This document shows, in pieces, positions 30,743-39,898 of a stretch of DNA of 64,000 bases (the first letter of the stretch is position 1; the number at the start of each line of letters is the position of its first letter). Under the pieces are notes generated by a model. The model was given only the letters and a program-made list of their open reading frames with translations. It was not told the DNA's origin and searched no databases. Origin of the DNA: Vulcanimicrobiota bacterium (lineage in GTDB: Bacteria > Vulcanimicrobiota > Vulcanimicrobiia > Vulcanimicrobiales > Vulcanimicrobiaceae); the NCBI GenBank assembly GCA_019235995.1, contig JAFAJV010000108.1, positions 62,001 through 126,000 on the forward strand, read 5' to 3'. The translations under genes and the position numbers were made by a program.

Positions 30743-31881
30743 CGGAGCGGATCAAGCCGGCTTATCTCGCCGCTCTCATCGCGTTCATCGTAACGGCACT
30801 GATCTCGCGACTCCATCCGACGCCGTATAACAACTTCGTTCTCCTCGCGGAGGCGCTGCTGCACGGGCACACCTGGATCGACTGGCCCGGGCAGTACATC
30901 GACGCGCTCCCATACGGCGGCCGGTACTACGTGATCGAGGCGCCGATGCCGGCGCTGCTGCTGCTGCCGTTCGTAGCCATCTTCGGCCAGCACACGAATC
31001 AGACGATCCTCGCCGCCGTCCTCGCCGCTATCGCAGTCGGCGCCGCTTGGGAGCTCGGCGAGCGGCTCGGCGTGCGCCGTTCGAGCATCGCCTGGATCTG
31101 CGCGTTTCTCCTGGCAGGCACGGACCTCTTGTGGTGTGCGATCCTCGGCGACGTATGGTTCCTCGCGCACGTCAGCGCCGTCTGCTTCACGATGCTCGCG
31201 CTGGTCGAGCTCGCCGGAAAGCGGCGCGGTTGGCTGGTCGCGCTGTTTGCCGCGTGCGCCTTCGAATCGCGCTTCACGATGGCGCTGGCCGTCCCCGTGT
31301 ACGCGTACGTTCTCTGGCAACCCCATCGGAACCGGTCCATTGCGTCGTTTGTCGGCGTTCTCGCCGGCGTCGCGCTGCTGTGGATCGCGTACAACTATGC
31401 GCGCTGGGGGATGTGGAGCGACATCGGATACACGGCGTGGTATCACCAGGATCAGGCCGGCATGCCGACCGGATCGCCGTTTCGCCTGGAGTATTTGCGC
31501 TACGAGCTCTGGTCGTTCTTCGTGCAGATGCCGACGCAGCTGTCGGAATTTCCCGGGTTGCGCCCGGAGTATTCCGGAGTCGCGCTCACGTGGACGTCGC
31601 CGGCGCTCGTCCTGGCGTTCTTCGCGCGCGGCCCTCGGCGCTGGGTGCTCTCGCTGTGGGCGGCCGCGCTGCTGGTCGCCGCGCCGAACTTCCTCTACTA
31701 CGTCAACGGTTACGCGCAGTTCGGCATGCGCCACGCGCTGGACTTCGAGCCGTTTCTGGTGGCGCTCATGCTGCTCGCCGCGCGCGAGCGCATCGCGGTG
31801 TGGGCGCGCGTCCTGATCGCGTACTCGTGCGCCGCGGGGTTATGGGGCTGCTGGTACTGGCTAACTTACGTCCGTGTCTAA
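30739..31881 (+). CDS. Polytopic membrane protein, glycosyltransferase-39-like
   Basis: A 380-residue integral membrane protein with about ten hydrophobic helices. The N-terminal part (YNNFVLLAEALLHGHTWIDWP, then YYVIEAPMPALLLLPF) looks like the first periplasmic loop and helix pairs of PMT/ArnT-type lipid-linked-sugar transferases, but the usual acidic DE/DD motif of loop 1 is not obvious. The start is GTG at 30739, coupled to the upstream gene. Its stop overlaps the stop of the DUF255 gene on the other strand. Confidence 0.6.
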   Translation: MTERIKPAYLAALIAFIVTALISRLHPTPYNNFVLLAEALLHGHTWIDWPGQYIDALPYGGRYYVIEAPMPALLLLPFVAIFGQHTNQTILAAVLAAIAVGAAWELGERLGVRRSSIAWICAFLLAGTDLLWCAILGDVWFLAHVSAVCFTMLALVELAGKRRGWLVALFAACAFESRFTMALAVPVYAYVLWQPHRNRSIASFVGVLAGVALLWIAYNYARWGMWSDIGYTAWYHQDQAGMPTGSPFRLEYLRYELWSFFVQMPTQLSEFPGLRPEYSGVALTWTSPALVLAFFARGPRRWVLSLWAAALLVAAPNFLYYVNGYAQFGMRHALDFEPFLVALMLLAARERIAVWARVLIAYSCAAGLWGCWYWLTYVRV

Positions 31882-33599
31882 GGGAGCAGCGCGTCGTACG
31901 CCGACCGGATCGCGGCGGGCTCGCGTACCGGCGGACCGCAGGTCGTTCCGGAACAGACGTAGGCGATTGCCGTCTCGTTCTCGGGCGCGAGCGTCCGAAT
32001 CGAGACGAACGGCGAGGGCAGCCGCAGCGCGGCCTCGCGAAACGCGTCCGTCGCAGCGGCGGAGCCGCTGATGCGAACCGTGACCTCGGCAGCGAGATAT
32101 CGCTGCAGCGCGCGGGCGTACGTCGCCGCGAACGGTCCCGCGGCAGCGGAAGCGTGCGAGTAAAACCGCAATATCGCCGCGGCGCGCTCGCGATAGTCGG
32201 CCGAGCCCATGAGCGCCGCCAGGCGCAGCAGCACATCGGCAAACGTGCCGTTATCGACGATCGGCCGATCGGTCAAGGCCAGCCTTCCCAGCGCGTCCTG
32301 TGCGCCGAGCCGATCGTAGAAGGCGCCCCCTTCCGCCGCGAAGCGCGCGATCACCACATCGCAGAGCGTCCGCGCGCGATCGAGAAAGCGAGCCTCTCCC
32401 GAGACTTCGTGGGCGTCGAGCAGCGCCCGCGCGTAGGCGACCTGATCGGCGAACAGGCCGCGCACCTCCGGCGCTCCGCCGGGCTGGAGAACGTGATGTG
32501 CCAGGCCGTCTTCGTCGAGCAGCAGTTCATGCACGTTGTCGAGCGTGCGTTGCGCGAGTGTCAGCAGGGCGTCATCGTCGAGGGCTCGTGCCGACAGGCA
32601 GCACGCTCCCGCGAGTGCGCACGTCCAGTTCGTGTACGACGTTTGGTCCACGTACGGCGCGCCCCGCTCGCGCCGCGCCTCCAGCGGTAACGCGAAGTAG
32701 CTCTCGTCGGCGTCCTGGCTGCCGGCGAAGAAGCCGGTCTTCGCATCGTACAAGACGGAACGCACGTATCGCAGCGTGGAGACGAGCGTTGCGCGGAGCT
32801 CGTCCGTCGGGGCGAACGTCACGAGAGCCGCCAGGACGCGAAGCAGTCCGGCGTGGTCCTCGGCCATCTTCTCGAAGTGGGGCACGCTCCAGTCGCGCGT
32901 CGTCGAGTACCGGAAAAAGCCGCCCTCGACGTGGTCGTACATGGCCCCGCGCGTCATCGCGAGCATCGTCCTCGCCGCCATGTCGTGGAGGTCCGGCTCG
33001 CCCCGCAGCCGCCACTGCGCGACGAGAAATTCGTGAACTTCAGGCTGCGGGAACTTCGGCGCGTCGCCGAACCCGGCGTATTCCTCGTCGAACGTCGCCC
33101 GCAGCAGCTCGATGAGCGACGCGATCGGCGCGTCGCTCGGCTCGTCGCCGGACGCGGTCGCGCGCGGCGGGCGCGCGCGAAATTCGGCGGCGCGGGACGC
33201 GATCTCGTCCTTGCGCTCGGCGTAGAAGCGCGCGATCTCCGCCAACGCATTGCGCATCTGCTGCGGCGGAAGATAGGTGGCGCCCGTCAGCGTCGTTCCG
33301 TCCGGCGCAAGAAACGCGGTCGTCGGCCATCCGCCCATGTTGTAGCGTGCGTTGATGTCGGGCCGGCGGTCGTTGTCGACCCGCACCGGCACGTAGCTGC
33401 GGTTGATTGTCTCAATTACCCCAGCGTCGGAATAGGATGTCTCGTCCATCACGTGACACCAGTGGCACCACACCGCCGAGATCGAGAGCAGGATCGGCTT
33501 GTCTTCGGCAGCCGCACGGGCGAACGCGTCCTCGCCCCACGGCATCCAGCCGATTTCACCGGCGCGGTTCGGGCGCGGAGAGAAACGAAAATCACTCAT
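31878..33599 (-). CDS. Thioredoxin-domain DUF255 protein (YyaL/SSP411 family)
   Basis: A 573-residue protein with an N-terminal thioredoxin-like domain (LSISAVWCHWCHVMDETSYS, residues ~40-60, with the WCHWCH motif typical of DUF255) and an (alpha/alpha)6-barrel C-terminus (PKFPQPEVHEFLV, EGGFFRYSTTRDW, HFEKMAEDHAGLLRVLAAL). Homologues are usually ~650-700 residues, so this one is compact. The biochemical role of the family is not settled. It is co-directional with, and overlaps by eight bases, the small membrane protein upstream. Confidence 0.88.
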   Translation of the reverse strand: MSDFRFSPRPNRAGEIGWMPWGEDAFARAAAEDKPILLSISAVWCHWCHVMDETSYSDAGVIETINRSYVPVRVDNDRRPDINARYNMGGWPTTAFLAPDGTTLTGATYLPPQQMRNALAEIARFYAERKDEIASRAAEFRARPPRATASGDEPSDAPIASLIELLRATFDEEYAGFGDAPKFPQPEVHEFLVAQWRLRGEPDLHDMAARTMLAMTRGAMYDHVEGGFFRYSTTRDWSVPHFEKMAEDHAGLLRVLAALVTFAPTDELRATLVSTLRYVRSVLYDAKTGFFAGSQDADESYFALPLEARRERGAPYVDQTSYTNWTCALAGACCLSARALDDDALLTLAQRTLDNVHELLLDEDGLAHHVLQPGGAPEVRGLFADQVAYARALLDAHEVSGEARFLDRARTLCDVVIARFAAEGGAFYDRLGAQDALGRLALTDRPIVDNGTFADVLLRLAALMGSADYRERAAAILRFYSHASAAAGPFAATYARALQRYLAAEVTVRISGSAAATDAFREAALRLPSPFVSIRTLAPENETAIAYVCSGTTCGPPVREPAAIRSAYDALLP

Positions 33600-33876
33600 C
33601 TCGATCGGGGGCTCCCTGAAGAAACGACGCGGCGTAGAGCACGGCGATCAGCGCATACAGCGCGAGGCCGGCGATGCCTGCTGCGCGCCAGCGCGCGGCG
33701 CACGTTATTAGGAAGAAGGCGGCGAACGCCAAGCTGGCGATCGCATAGCGGCGGTGCGTCGCGCGCTCCATCCCATACACCTCGCGGTCGTAGAATCCGC
33801 CCGCGCCCCTGCTACGGCGCCACGCCAATAGCGCCACGCCGAGTGCGAGCACGATGCCAGCGATGCTGTACGCCAT
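33592..33876 (-). CDS. Small membrane protein
   Basis: A 94-residue protein with three hydrophobic segments (residues ~3-19, ~47-61, ~67-85) separated by a basic linker with GGFYDREVYGM. No family recognised. Overlap of its end with the DUF255 start suggests an operon and a possible membrane anchor or partner role. The ATG at 33876 is the natural start; the NHEJ operon begins 44 bases away on the other strand. Confidence 0.65.
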   Translation of the reverse strand: MAYSIAGIVLALGVALLAWRRSRGAGGFYDREVYGMERATHRRYAIASLAFAAFFLITCAARWRAAGIAGLALYALIAVLYAASFLQGAPDRDE

Positions 33877-33920
33877 CGACGCTCTAAGAGTACCGCGATG
33901 AGCCGTCGAAGGCCAACGCG

Positions 33921-35543
33921 ATGGCGGTCAAGCACGAATCGTCGCGTCCTGGTTCGCTCGAGCGCTACCATAAGAAGCGCGACTTCGCTCAGACGCCCGA
34001 GCCGAGCGGTCGCACGCGTCGGGGCGGAGCGGCAGCCGGACGGCGGAAGATGCGCTTCGTGGTGCAGATGCACCGCGCCACGCGGTTGCATTACGACTTC
34101 CGCCTCGAGGCCGGCGGCGTATTGGCGTCATGGGCGGTCCCCAAGGGGCCGACGCTCGTTTCCGGCGATCGGCGTCTCGCCATGCACGTCGAGGATCATC
34201 CGCTCGACTATCGGGACTTCGAGGGCAACATCCCGGCCGGGCAGTACGGCGCGGGCAGCGTCATCGTCTGGGACCGCGGCACCTACACGCTCGCCGAGGG
34301 CGACGATCCGGCGGCCGAGATCGGGGCCGGGAAAATCACATTCATCCTGCATGGCAAGAAGCTTCGTGGCGAATTCACGCTCGTGAAAATCAAGGCGCGC
34401 GAGGGCGAGAGCGGCGAGCCGTGGCTGCTGATCAAGGATCGCGACGAGTACTCGGACGCGAGGTACGATCCCGCGAAGCATCCCGAGTCCGTCAAGAGCG
34501 GGAAGACGCTCGCGGACGTCGCCGGCGACAAGCGCGCGCGCACGTGGCAGTCGAAACCCAGCGCGCGGCAGGCGACGGCGACGCGCCGGCGATCGAGCGC
34601 CGGACGCGACCCGCTGCCGCACCCGAAGGCGCTCATGCTCGCGACGCTGATCGACGAACCGTTCGACGATCCGGAATGGCTGTTCGAGATCAAGTGGGAC
34701 GGCTATCGCGCGCTCTGCACCATCGACGCCGGAAAGTTGTCCCTCGTTTCGCGCAACGGGCTCGACATGCTCGCGCGCTTCCCGGACCTGGCGCAGCTGT
34801 CGACCGCATTTGCGAGCGTTCCCGTCATGGTCGACGGCGAGATCGTCAGCCTCGACTCACGCGGACGCTCGTCGTTCCAGCGACTGCAGGAGTCGCAGAA
34901 GAAGCCGGCCGGCCTTACGTACGCCGCCTTCGACCTGCTCTACGCCGACGGCGCGGATCTGCGGTCCAAGCCGCTCGAGGAGCGCAAGGCGCTGCTCGAA
35001 CGATTGATTCGCGACGACGGCGTCGTGTTGTATTCCAAGCACGTCGTCGAGCGCGGCGTGAAGCTCTTCGAGAACGCGCGCAAACGCGGGCTTGAGGGGA
35101 TCATCGGAAAGAAGCGCAGCTCGACCTACCAAGAGCGGCGCAGCCGCGACTGGGTGAAGATCAAAACGGGCCACGAGCAGGAGTTCGTCGTGGGAGGCTG
35201 GACCGATCCGAAGGGAAGCCGCAAGGGCTTCGGAGCGCTGCTCCTCGGCGTCTATCACGGTGGAGCGCTGCGCTACGTCGGCTCGGTCGGAACCGGCTTT
35301 AGCGCGAAGCTTCTCACCGAGCTTGCGGCGAGGCTGCGCAAGCTGGAGCGTAAGACGTCCCCCTTCGGCAACGACGTCGAGGTGCGCCCGCGGCCGCACT
35401 GGACGTCACCGGAGCTCGTGGTCGAGGTCCGCTTCTCCGAATGGACGCGCGACGGTTACCTGCGTCAGCCGGCCTATCTCGGCCTTCGTCCGGACAAACG
35501 GGCGCGCGACGTCGTGGCCGAAATACCGGTGCACGCGCAGTGA
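33921..35543 (+). CDS. ligD: LigD: 3'-phosphoesterase plus ATP-dependent DNA ligase
   Basis: A 540-residue protein combining a phosphoesterase domain (residues ~43-150: MRFVVQMHRATRLHYDFRLE, HVEDHPLDYRDFEG, GAGSVIVWDRG) with an ATP-dependent ligase (residues ~225-540). The adenylated Lys258 is in FEIKWDGYRA; GLEGIIGKK and SRDWVKIK are the later ligase motifs. In bacterial NHEJ LigD cleans 3' ends and seals the break. The polymerase domain is a separate gene just downstream, coupled by GTGA. Confidence 0.94.
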   Translation: MAVKHESSRPGSLERYHKKRDFAQTPEPSGRTRRGGAAAGRRKMRFVVQMHRATRLHYDFRLEAGGVLASWAVPKGPTLVSGDRRLAMHVEDHPLDYRDFEGNIPAGQYGAGSVIVWDRGTYTLAEGDDPAAEIGAGKITFILHGKKLRGEFTLVKIKAREGESGEPWLLIKDRDEYSDARYDPAKHPESVKSGKTLADVAGDKRARTWQSKPSARQATATRRRSSAGRDPLPHPKALMLATLIDEPFDDPEWLFEIKWDGYRALCTIDAGKLSLVSRNGLDMLARFPDLAQLSTAFASVPVMVDGEIVSLDSRGRSSFQRLQESQKKPAGLTYAAFDLLYADGADLRSKPLEERKALLERLIRDDGVVLYSKHVVERGVKLFENARKRGLEGIIGKKRSSTYQERRSRDWVKIKTGHEQEFVVGGWTDPKGSRKGFGALLLGVYHGGALRYVGSVGTGFSAKLLTELAARLRKLERKTSPFGNDVEVRPRPHWTSPELVVEVRFSEWTRDGYLRQPAYLGLRPDKRARDVVAEIPVHAQ

Positions 35544-36508
35544 CATCTGCACGCGTAACGCGACGCGTCGGATCCCGCGAGCTGTCGCTCTCGAACCTCG
35601 AAAAGATTCTCTGGCCGAAGGACGGCTACACGAAGGGCGATCTCATCGCGTATTACGAGCGCGTCGCTTCCCTCGCGATCCCGCACCTGAAAGGCAGGCC
35701 GCTGACGCTGCAGCGCTATCCGGACGGCATCGATCGCCAGACATTCTTCGAAAAGCAGATCCCGCGCGGCGTCCCCGACTGGGTGGAACGCGTGACGGTC
35801 CCCACTCCCAGCGGCTCGCGCAGCCACATCACGTTCATGTTATGCAACGACGCGCCGACGCTGGTCTTGCTTGCCAACCTCGCGACGATCGTGTTGCACG
35901 TCTGGACGTCGCGCCTTCCCGCGCTCGAGGAGCCCGACTTCGTCATCTTCGATCTCGATCCGGGCGAGCGATGCACGCTGCGCACGCTCGGCGAGGTCGC
36001 GCTGGGCGTTCGCGACTTGCTCGGAGAGATAGGGCTGAACCCGCTCGTGAAGACGACGGGCGGATACGGGCTGCACGTCGTGTTGCCGTTGCGTTCCGGC
36101 TACTCCTACGATACCGCGAAGGTCTTCGCGGAGGTCGTCGCGCGGGAGGCGGCACGGCGGCTCGGAGCGAGCGTCACACTGCAGCGGGCGATCGCCAAGC
36201 GCCCGCAGCAGGCCGTCTATCTCGACTACGTGCAGGTCGGCCTCGGCAAGACGATCGTCGCGCCCTACTCCGTGCGGGCGCGCGATGAGGCTCCCGTCTC
36301 GACGCCGTTGCATTGGTCCGAGGTGGAGGCGTTCGCACGCCGCCGCGGGACGATCGCCCCAGCCGATGAGTTCGCGAAGCACACGATTGCCACGGCGCCC
36401 AAGCGCTTCGCGCGCGAGGGCGACCTATGGGGGGTGCGCCACTGGAAGAAGCAGCGGCTCGAGGCCGCTATCCGCAAGGCGCAGCGACTTTGGTCGCAGG
36501 CGGGATAG
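35540..36508 (+). CDS. LigD polymerase domain (archaeo-eukaryotic primase type)
   Basis: A 322-residue stand-alone LigD polymerase (LigD-Pol/PolDom). ELSLSNLEKILWPKDGYTKGDL at the N-terminus (28036-independent: 35579 onward), the catalytic DLDPG acid pair in DFVIFDLDPG, and GGYGLHVVLPL and RPQQAVYLDYVQ are characteristic. It adds (ribo)nucleotides at broken ends during NHEJ. The GTG start lies in the ligase stop, and Ku follows after 35 bases, so the three proteins should be made together. Confidence 0.93.
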   Translation: MTSARVTRRVGSRELSLSNLEKILWPKDGYTKGDLIAYYERVASLAIPHLKGRPLTLQRYPDGIDRQTFFEKQIPRGVPDWVERVTVPTPSGSRSHITFMLCNDAPTLVLLANLATIVLHVWTSRLPALEEPDFVIFDLDPGERCTLRTLGEVALGVRDLLGEIGLNPLVKTTGGYGLHVVLPLRSGYSYDTAKVFAEVVAREAARRLGASVTLQRAIAKRPQQAVYLDYVQVGLGKTIVAPYSVRARDEAPVSTPLHWSEVEAFARRRGTIAPADEFAKHTIATAPKRFAREGDLWGVRHWKKQRLEAAIRKAQRLWSQAG

Positions 36509-36543
36509 ACGCGGGCATGCAGCTTGGGTAGAATATTCGGGCT

Positions 36544-37377
36544 ATGGCGCACGCAATTTGGTCCGGGGCGATCAATTTCGGCCTCGTTACGATTCCGGTC
36601 AAGCTCTTCACGGCGGTAAAGACGGACGATCTCTCGTTCAACTTACTGCACGCCAAGGACGAAGGCCGAATCAAGTACGAGCGTATCTGCAGCGTCGACG
36701 GAAAGCCGGTGCCGTGGGACGAGATCGTCAAGGGTTATGAGTACGAAAAGGGCGAGTACGTGACGCTCACCGACGAGGATTTCAAGGCCGTCAATCCCGA
36801 GGCGACGCAGTCCGTGGACATCGTGGAGTTCGTCGAACTCGACAAGATCAACCCGATGTTTTTCGACAAGCCGTACTATCTCGAGCCGACCAAGCAGGGG
36901 CGCCATGCCTACGCGCTGCTGCGCGAGGCGCTCGCCACGACGAACCGCGTGGCCATCGCTCGCGTCGTCATCCGCACGAGGGAATACATCGCCGCCGTCA
37001 AGCCCAGCGAAGACGCGCTCGTGCTCGAGCTGATGCACTGGGCGAACGAGATCGTCGCGGCCGACACGCTCGAGATTCCGGGTCGCGAAAAACTTCCGGA
37101 GCAGGAGATGAAGATGGCGCGCATGCTCATCGATACGATGAGCGTAGACGAATTCGAGCCGGAGAAGTTCAAGAACAACTACTACGATCAGGTGATGACG
37201 ATGATCGAGGCGCGCGCCGCCGGCAAGGAGCTGCCCAAGCCCAAGAAGGCGCCCGCGCGAGCGAAGGTCGTCAACCTCATGGACGTCTTGGCGCAGAGCC
37301 TCGAGGAGAGCAAGAAGCGCCGCGGAGCGAGTGCGGAGAGGCCCGCGTCGCGCCGCCGCAAGAAAACCGCCGCCTAA
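36544..37377 (+). CDS. ku: Non-homologous end-joining protein Ku
   Basis: A 277-residue bacterial Ku that rings DNA ends and recruits LigD. It starts MAHAIWSGAINFGLVTIPVKL, the family's standard N-terminus, with VSIP-like strands, KPYYLEPTKQG and ALREALATTNRVAIARVVIR following. The C-terminus is a short basic tail (RRGASAERPASRRRKKTAA) typical of DNA-binding extensions. Together with the two LigD genes it forms a complete NHEJ operon. Confidence 0.96.
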   Translation: MAHAIWSGAINFGLVTIPVKLFTAVKTDDLSFNLLHAKDEGRIKYERICSVDGKPVPWDEIVKGYEYEKGEYVTLTDEDFKAVNPEATQSVDIVEFVELDKINPMFFDKPYYLEPTKQGRHAYALLREALATTNRVAIARVVIRTREYIAAVKPSEDALVLELMHWANEIVAADTLEIPGREKLPEQEMKMARMLIDTMSVDEFEPEKFKNNYYDQVMTMIEARAAGKELPKPKKAPARAKVVNLMDVLAQSLEESKKRRGASAERPASRRRKKTAA

Positions 37378-37385
37378 GGAGACCG

Positions 37386-38639
37386 CTATCCGCGGGTGAT
37401 GTTCGCGGTTTCCACGTCGCAGTGCAAACGCAGCGCCGCGTCTTCGTCGGCGCGCGCGGCGATCCGCTCGCCGCGCGCGTTGCGCAGACCGAGCGCGAGC
37501 GCAATCGCGGCCATCGTGAACGACTCCATTCCGGCGAAGCGCGAGCCGTAGGCGCTCAGCACGCCGGTGGAGACCGGCGGGGCGAGGATTCCGGAGAGCG
37601 AGTCGAGCGACGAGCTCGTGCCGAGGACCGTCCCCTGTTCGCGATCCGAGGCTGCGTTGCTGATCAACGCCGTGATGCCTGTGTTGGTCAGCGCCATCCC
37701 AAATGCGAAGAGCAGCATGTTGGCCGAGAGCAGAGCGAGGGTGTGGACGAACGGAACTAACGCGAAACCCGCAACGAGCGAGATCAGCCCGACGTTGGAC
37801 ATCATGCGATCGCCCAGGCGCGCCGAGACGCGCCCCACTACGACGGCGTTCATGACGACGTTGAAGACGGCGAAGATCGAGAAGAGATAGTCGGTTTGCG
37901 CGAGGGAGAACCCGAGCTGTCGCGCGAGGTAAAGCGCGAAGACCGCAAACCAGCCGTAGAGCGCGAGCGATATGGCGAGCTTCTGCACGAGCAGCGGCGC
38001 CAGCCTCGGATTGCGGAAGCTCTTGGCGAACGCGCCCATGCCGACGCGCTCCGCGTCGGCGTCCCGCGCGTGCGACTCGGGGAGCATCGTGATCGTGAGC
38101 AGGAGCGTGACCAGCTGCAGGCCGGCGGCGACCAAGAACGGCGTCGCGAACCCGTAGCGCGCGTAGAGAATTCCGCCTCCGAACGGACCGAAGACCATGC
38201 CGGCCGCGAACATCGCTCCGATCAGTCCGAACGCGCGCGCGCGCTCGTGAGGCGCCACGAGATCGGCGACGTACGCCTGCGTGATGCTGATGTTCCCGCC
38301 CGAGATACCCTCGAGGACCCGCGCGGCGAAGACGACGCCGATGGGCGCGACGGCGAGCGCCGCCGCGATCCCCGGCGCGAGGCCGAGCATCGCCCAACCG
38401 ATCGTCGCGCCGATCTGGCTGACGATCAGCACCATCTTGCGGCCGATCCGGTCGGAGACGTTGCCCCACAGCGGCGCCGATACGAACTGACAGAACGAGA
38501 ACGTCGCCATGAGCAGTCCGACGACGTAGGGCGACGCTCCGAAGTGCGTCACGAAGTACGGCAGCATCGGAATCAGCATGCTGAAGCCGACGATGTCGAT
38601 GAACGTGATGCCGAGGATCGGCAACAGCCTGCGAATCAT
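37386..38639 (-). CDS. MFS transporter (TetA-like, 12 helices)
   Basis: A 417-residue major-facilitator protein. The loop 2-3 motif GNVSDRIGRKMVLIVSQIG is the GxxxDRxGRR signature, and GGNISITQAYVADL resembles the motif C region of drug:H+ antiporters of the TetA class. The substrate is unknown. It follows the HtrA-like gene by 20 bases on the same strand, so the two may be co-transcribed, and converges on ku with an eight-base gap. Confidence 0.87.
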   Translation of the reverse strand: MIRRLLPILGITFIDIVGFSMLIPMLPYFVTHFGASPYVVGLLMATFSFCQFVSAPLWGNVSDRIGRKMVLIVSQIGATIGWAMLGLAPGIAAALAVAPIGVVFAARVLEGISGGNISITQAYVADLVAPHERARAFGLIGAMFAAGMVFGPFGGGILYARYGFATPFLVAAGLQLVTLLLTITMLPESHARDADAERVGMGAFAKSFRNPRLAPLLVQKLAISLALYGWFAVFALYLARQLGFSLAQTDYLFSIFAVFNVVMNAVVVGRVSARLGDRMMSNVGLISLVAGFALVPFVHTLALLSANMLLFAFGMALTNTGITALISNAASDREQGTVLGTSSSLDSLSGILAPPVSTGVLSAYGSRFAGMESFTMAAIALALGLRNARGERIAARADEDAALRLHCDVETANITRG

Positions 38640-38659
38640 GGGCGGGGGTGATTCGACAC

Positions 38660-39604
38660 TTATTCCGGCGACTCTACCGGCAGTACGATTCGCGATAGCC
38701 GCTCGTTCTTGCGGACGAGATCGAGCTTGTAGGGCCTGCTCAAATCGATGCTCGTCAACACCCTGTGAAGGGCGTCGACGCCGGCGAGTCGCTCGCCCTC
38801 AAAGGCAAGCAGCACGTCGCCGGCCCGCAGTCCGGCCGTGTCGGAGGGGCTCCCGGGCTCGATCGACGCGACGACGATCGCGCGGCGGTCACCCAGCTGC
38901 AGGCGTCGCGCCGCGGCCGCGCCGAGCACGACGTCCTGGCCCGCGATGCCGAGGTAGCCGCGCCGGACCTTGCCGTCACGCAATAGCAGGCTCGCGACGT
39001 GTTGTGCGGTGTCGCTCGCAATCGCGAAGCACAGCCCCTGGCCGGGAAGCACGGCGGTGTTCACGCCGATCACCTCGCCGCGCGCGTTGACCAGTGGGCC
39101 GCCCGAGTTGCCCGGGTTCAGCGCCGCGTCGGTCTGGATGATGTTGTCCATCAACCGTCCGGATTGCGAGCGAAGCGAGCGGCCGAGCGCGCTCACGACG
39201 CCGGCGGTCACGGTGTACGCGAGCCCGTACGGATTCCCGACCGCGACGACGAGCTGACCGGGGCGCAGCGCACTCGAGTGCCCCAGCGACGCGAAGGCGA
39301 GGTCGGGCGCGTCGACGCGCAGGACCGCGAGGTCGGAGTGCGGATCGTCGCCGACGAGCGCGGCCGGCAGCTCGCGCCCGTCGAGCAACGCCACGCCGAT
39401 GTGCTGCGCGTCGTGGACGACGTGACTGTTCGTAATGACGAAGCCGTCCGGCGTGAAGACGAAACCGCTGCCGTTTCCGCCGCGCCGGCCGCGCGTTTCG
39501 ATGCATACGACCGCCGGGCTCACGCGCTCGGCCGCGGCGGTGACGGCGCGAGAATATGGGTCGAGTTCGGTGGAGTTTTCGGTGGGGATCAACGGGAGAA
39601 CCAT
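38660..39604 (-). CDS. HtrA-like trypsin/PDZ serine protease without export signal
   Basis: A 314-residue S1C protease: His in ITNSHVVH, Asp in HSDLAVLRV, Ser in NPGNSGGPL, followed by one PDZ domain (residues ~215-310: [30 protein letters not shown]). The ATG at 39604 has TTGGAG eight bases upstream; a GTG three codons earlier is possible, and going further would cross the tRNA. From either start there is no signal peptide or membrane helix, unlike most DegP/HtrA proteins. A cytoplasmic quality-control role is inferred. Confidence 0.88.
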   Translation of the reverse strand: MVLPLIPTENSTELDPYSRAVTAAAERVSPAVVCIETRGRRGGNGSGFVFTPDGFVITNSHVVHDAQHIGVALLDGRELPAALVGDDPHSDLAVLRVDAPDLAFASLGHSSALRPGQLVVAVGNPYGLAYTVTAGVVSALGRSLRSQSGRLMDNIIQTDAALNPGNSGGPLVNARGEVIGVNTAVLPGQGLCFAIASDTAQHVASLLLRDGKVRRGYLGIAGQDVVLGAAAARRLQLGDRRAIVVASIEPGSPSDTAGLRAGDVLLAFEGERLAGVDALHRVLTSIDLSRPYKLDLVRKNERLSRIVLPVESPE

Positions 39605-39693
39605 TTCGGTCACTCCAAACCGCGCGCGGCGACCCGGGTTTCCGACCGCGCGAAGGGGCGTTGCCGACCGCCCCGAATCGTGCTCTGCTCCGC

Positions 39694-39780
39694 GCCCAGA
39701 TGGCGGAATTGGTAGACGCGCTGGTTTCAGGTACCAGTGGTGGCAACACCGTGGGGGTTCGAGTCCCTTTCTGGGCACCA
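39694..39780 (+). tRNA. tRNA-Leu (anticodon CAG)
   Basis: An 87-base tRNA with the CCA end encoded. Acceptor stem GCCCAGA pairs with TCTGGGC (39770-39776). The anticodon stem CTGGT/ACCAG holds the loop TTCAGGT, giving CAG and thus leucine CUG. A long class II variable arm (GTGGTGGCAACACC) and the T-loop GGTTCGAGTCC are intact. It reads CUG codons, the main Leu codon in this GC-rich genome. It is divergent from the protease gene. Confidence 0.95.
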
Positions 39781-39806
39781 AGGACGGCGCACCCACGGTG
39801 TTGCCA
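39741..39806. repeat. Inverted repeat linking tRNA-Leu variable arm and its 3' flank
   Basis: TGGCAACACCGTGGG at 39741-39755, inside the tRNA, is matched perfectly by its reverse complement CCCACGGTGTTGCCA at 39792-39806, twelve bases after the CCA end. With one mismatch the match extends to 19 bases. In an unprocessed transcript the 3' trailer could pair with the variable arm and T-stem. The origin is unclear: partial inverted copy, or a folding switch. Confidence 0.75.
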
Positions 39807-39850
39807 GCACAGCGGAGCGCGAAGCGAAGCGGGATTTTAACACACGGGGT

Positions 39851-39876
39851 CCCCGGCCGCAGTTATGCGGCTGGGG
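39851..39876. other. Strong hairpin downstream of tRNA-Leu
   Basis: CCCCGGCCGCA pairs with TGCGGCTGGGG (one G-T wobble) around a GTTA loop: an 11-bp stem. It directly follows a CGGGGTCCCCG palindrome and a GATTTTAAC patch. No T-run follows on either strand, so it is not a standard intrinsic terminator. It lies between the tRNA and the stop of the small membrane gene and could end transcripts from both sides or belong to a small RNA. Confidence 0.5.
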
Positions 39877-39898
39877 AATGCACGGCGCAGTGAGGCGG

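Noticed and set aside
35441-35543. LigD split as a frameshifted pseudogene.
   Set aside because: Both parts have complete domains, and the GTGA overlap with a proper start is the same coupling used throughout the window.
39694-39880. tRNA-Leu as attachment site of an integrated element.
   Set aside because: There is no direct repeat of the tRNA 3' end and no integrase nearby; the repeat found is inverted and involves the variable arm.
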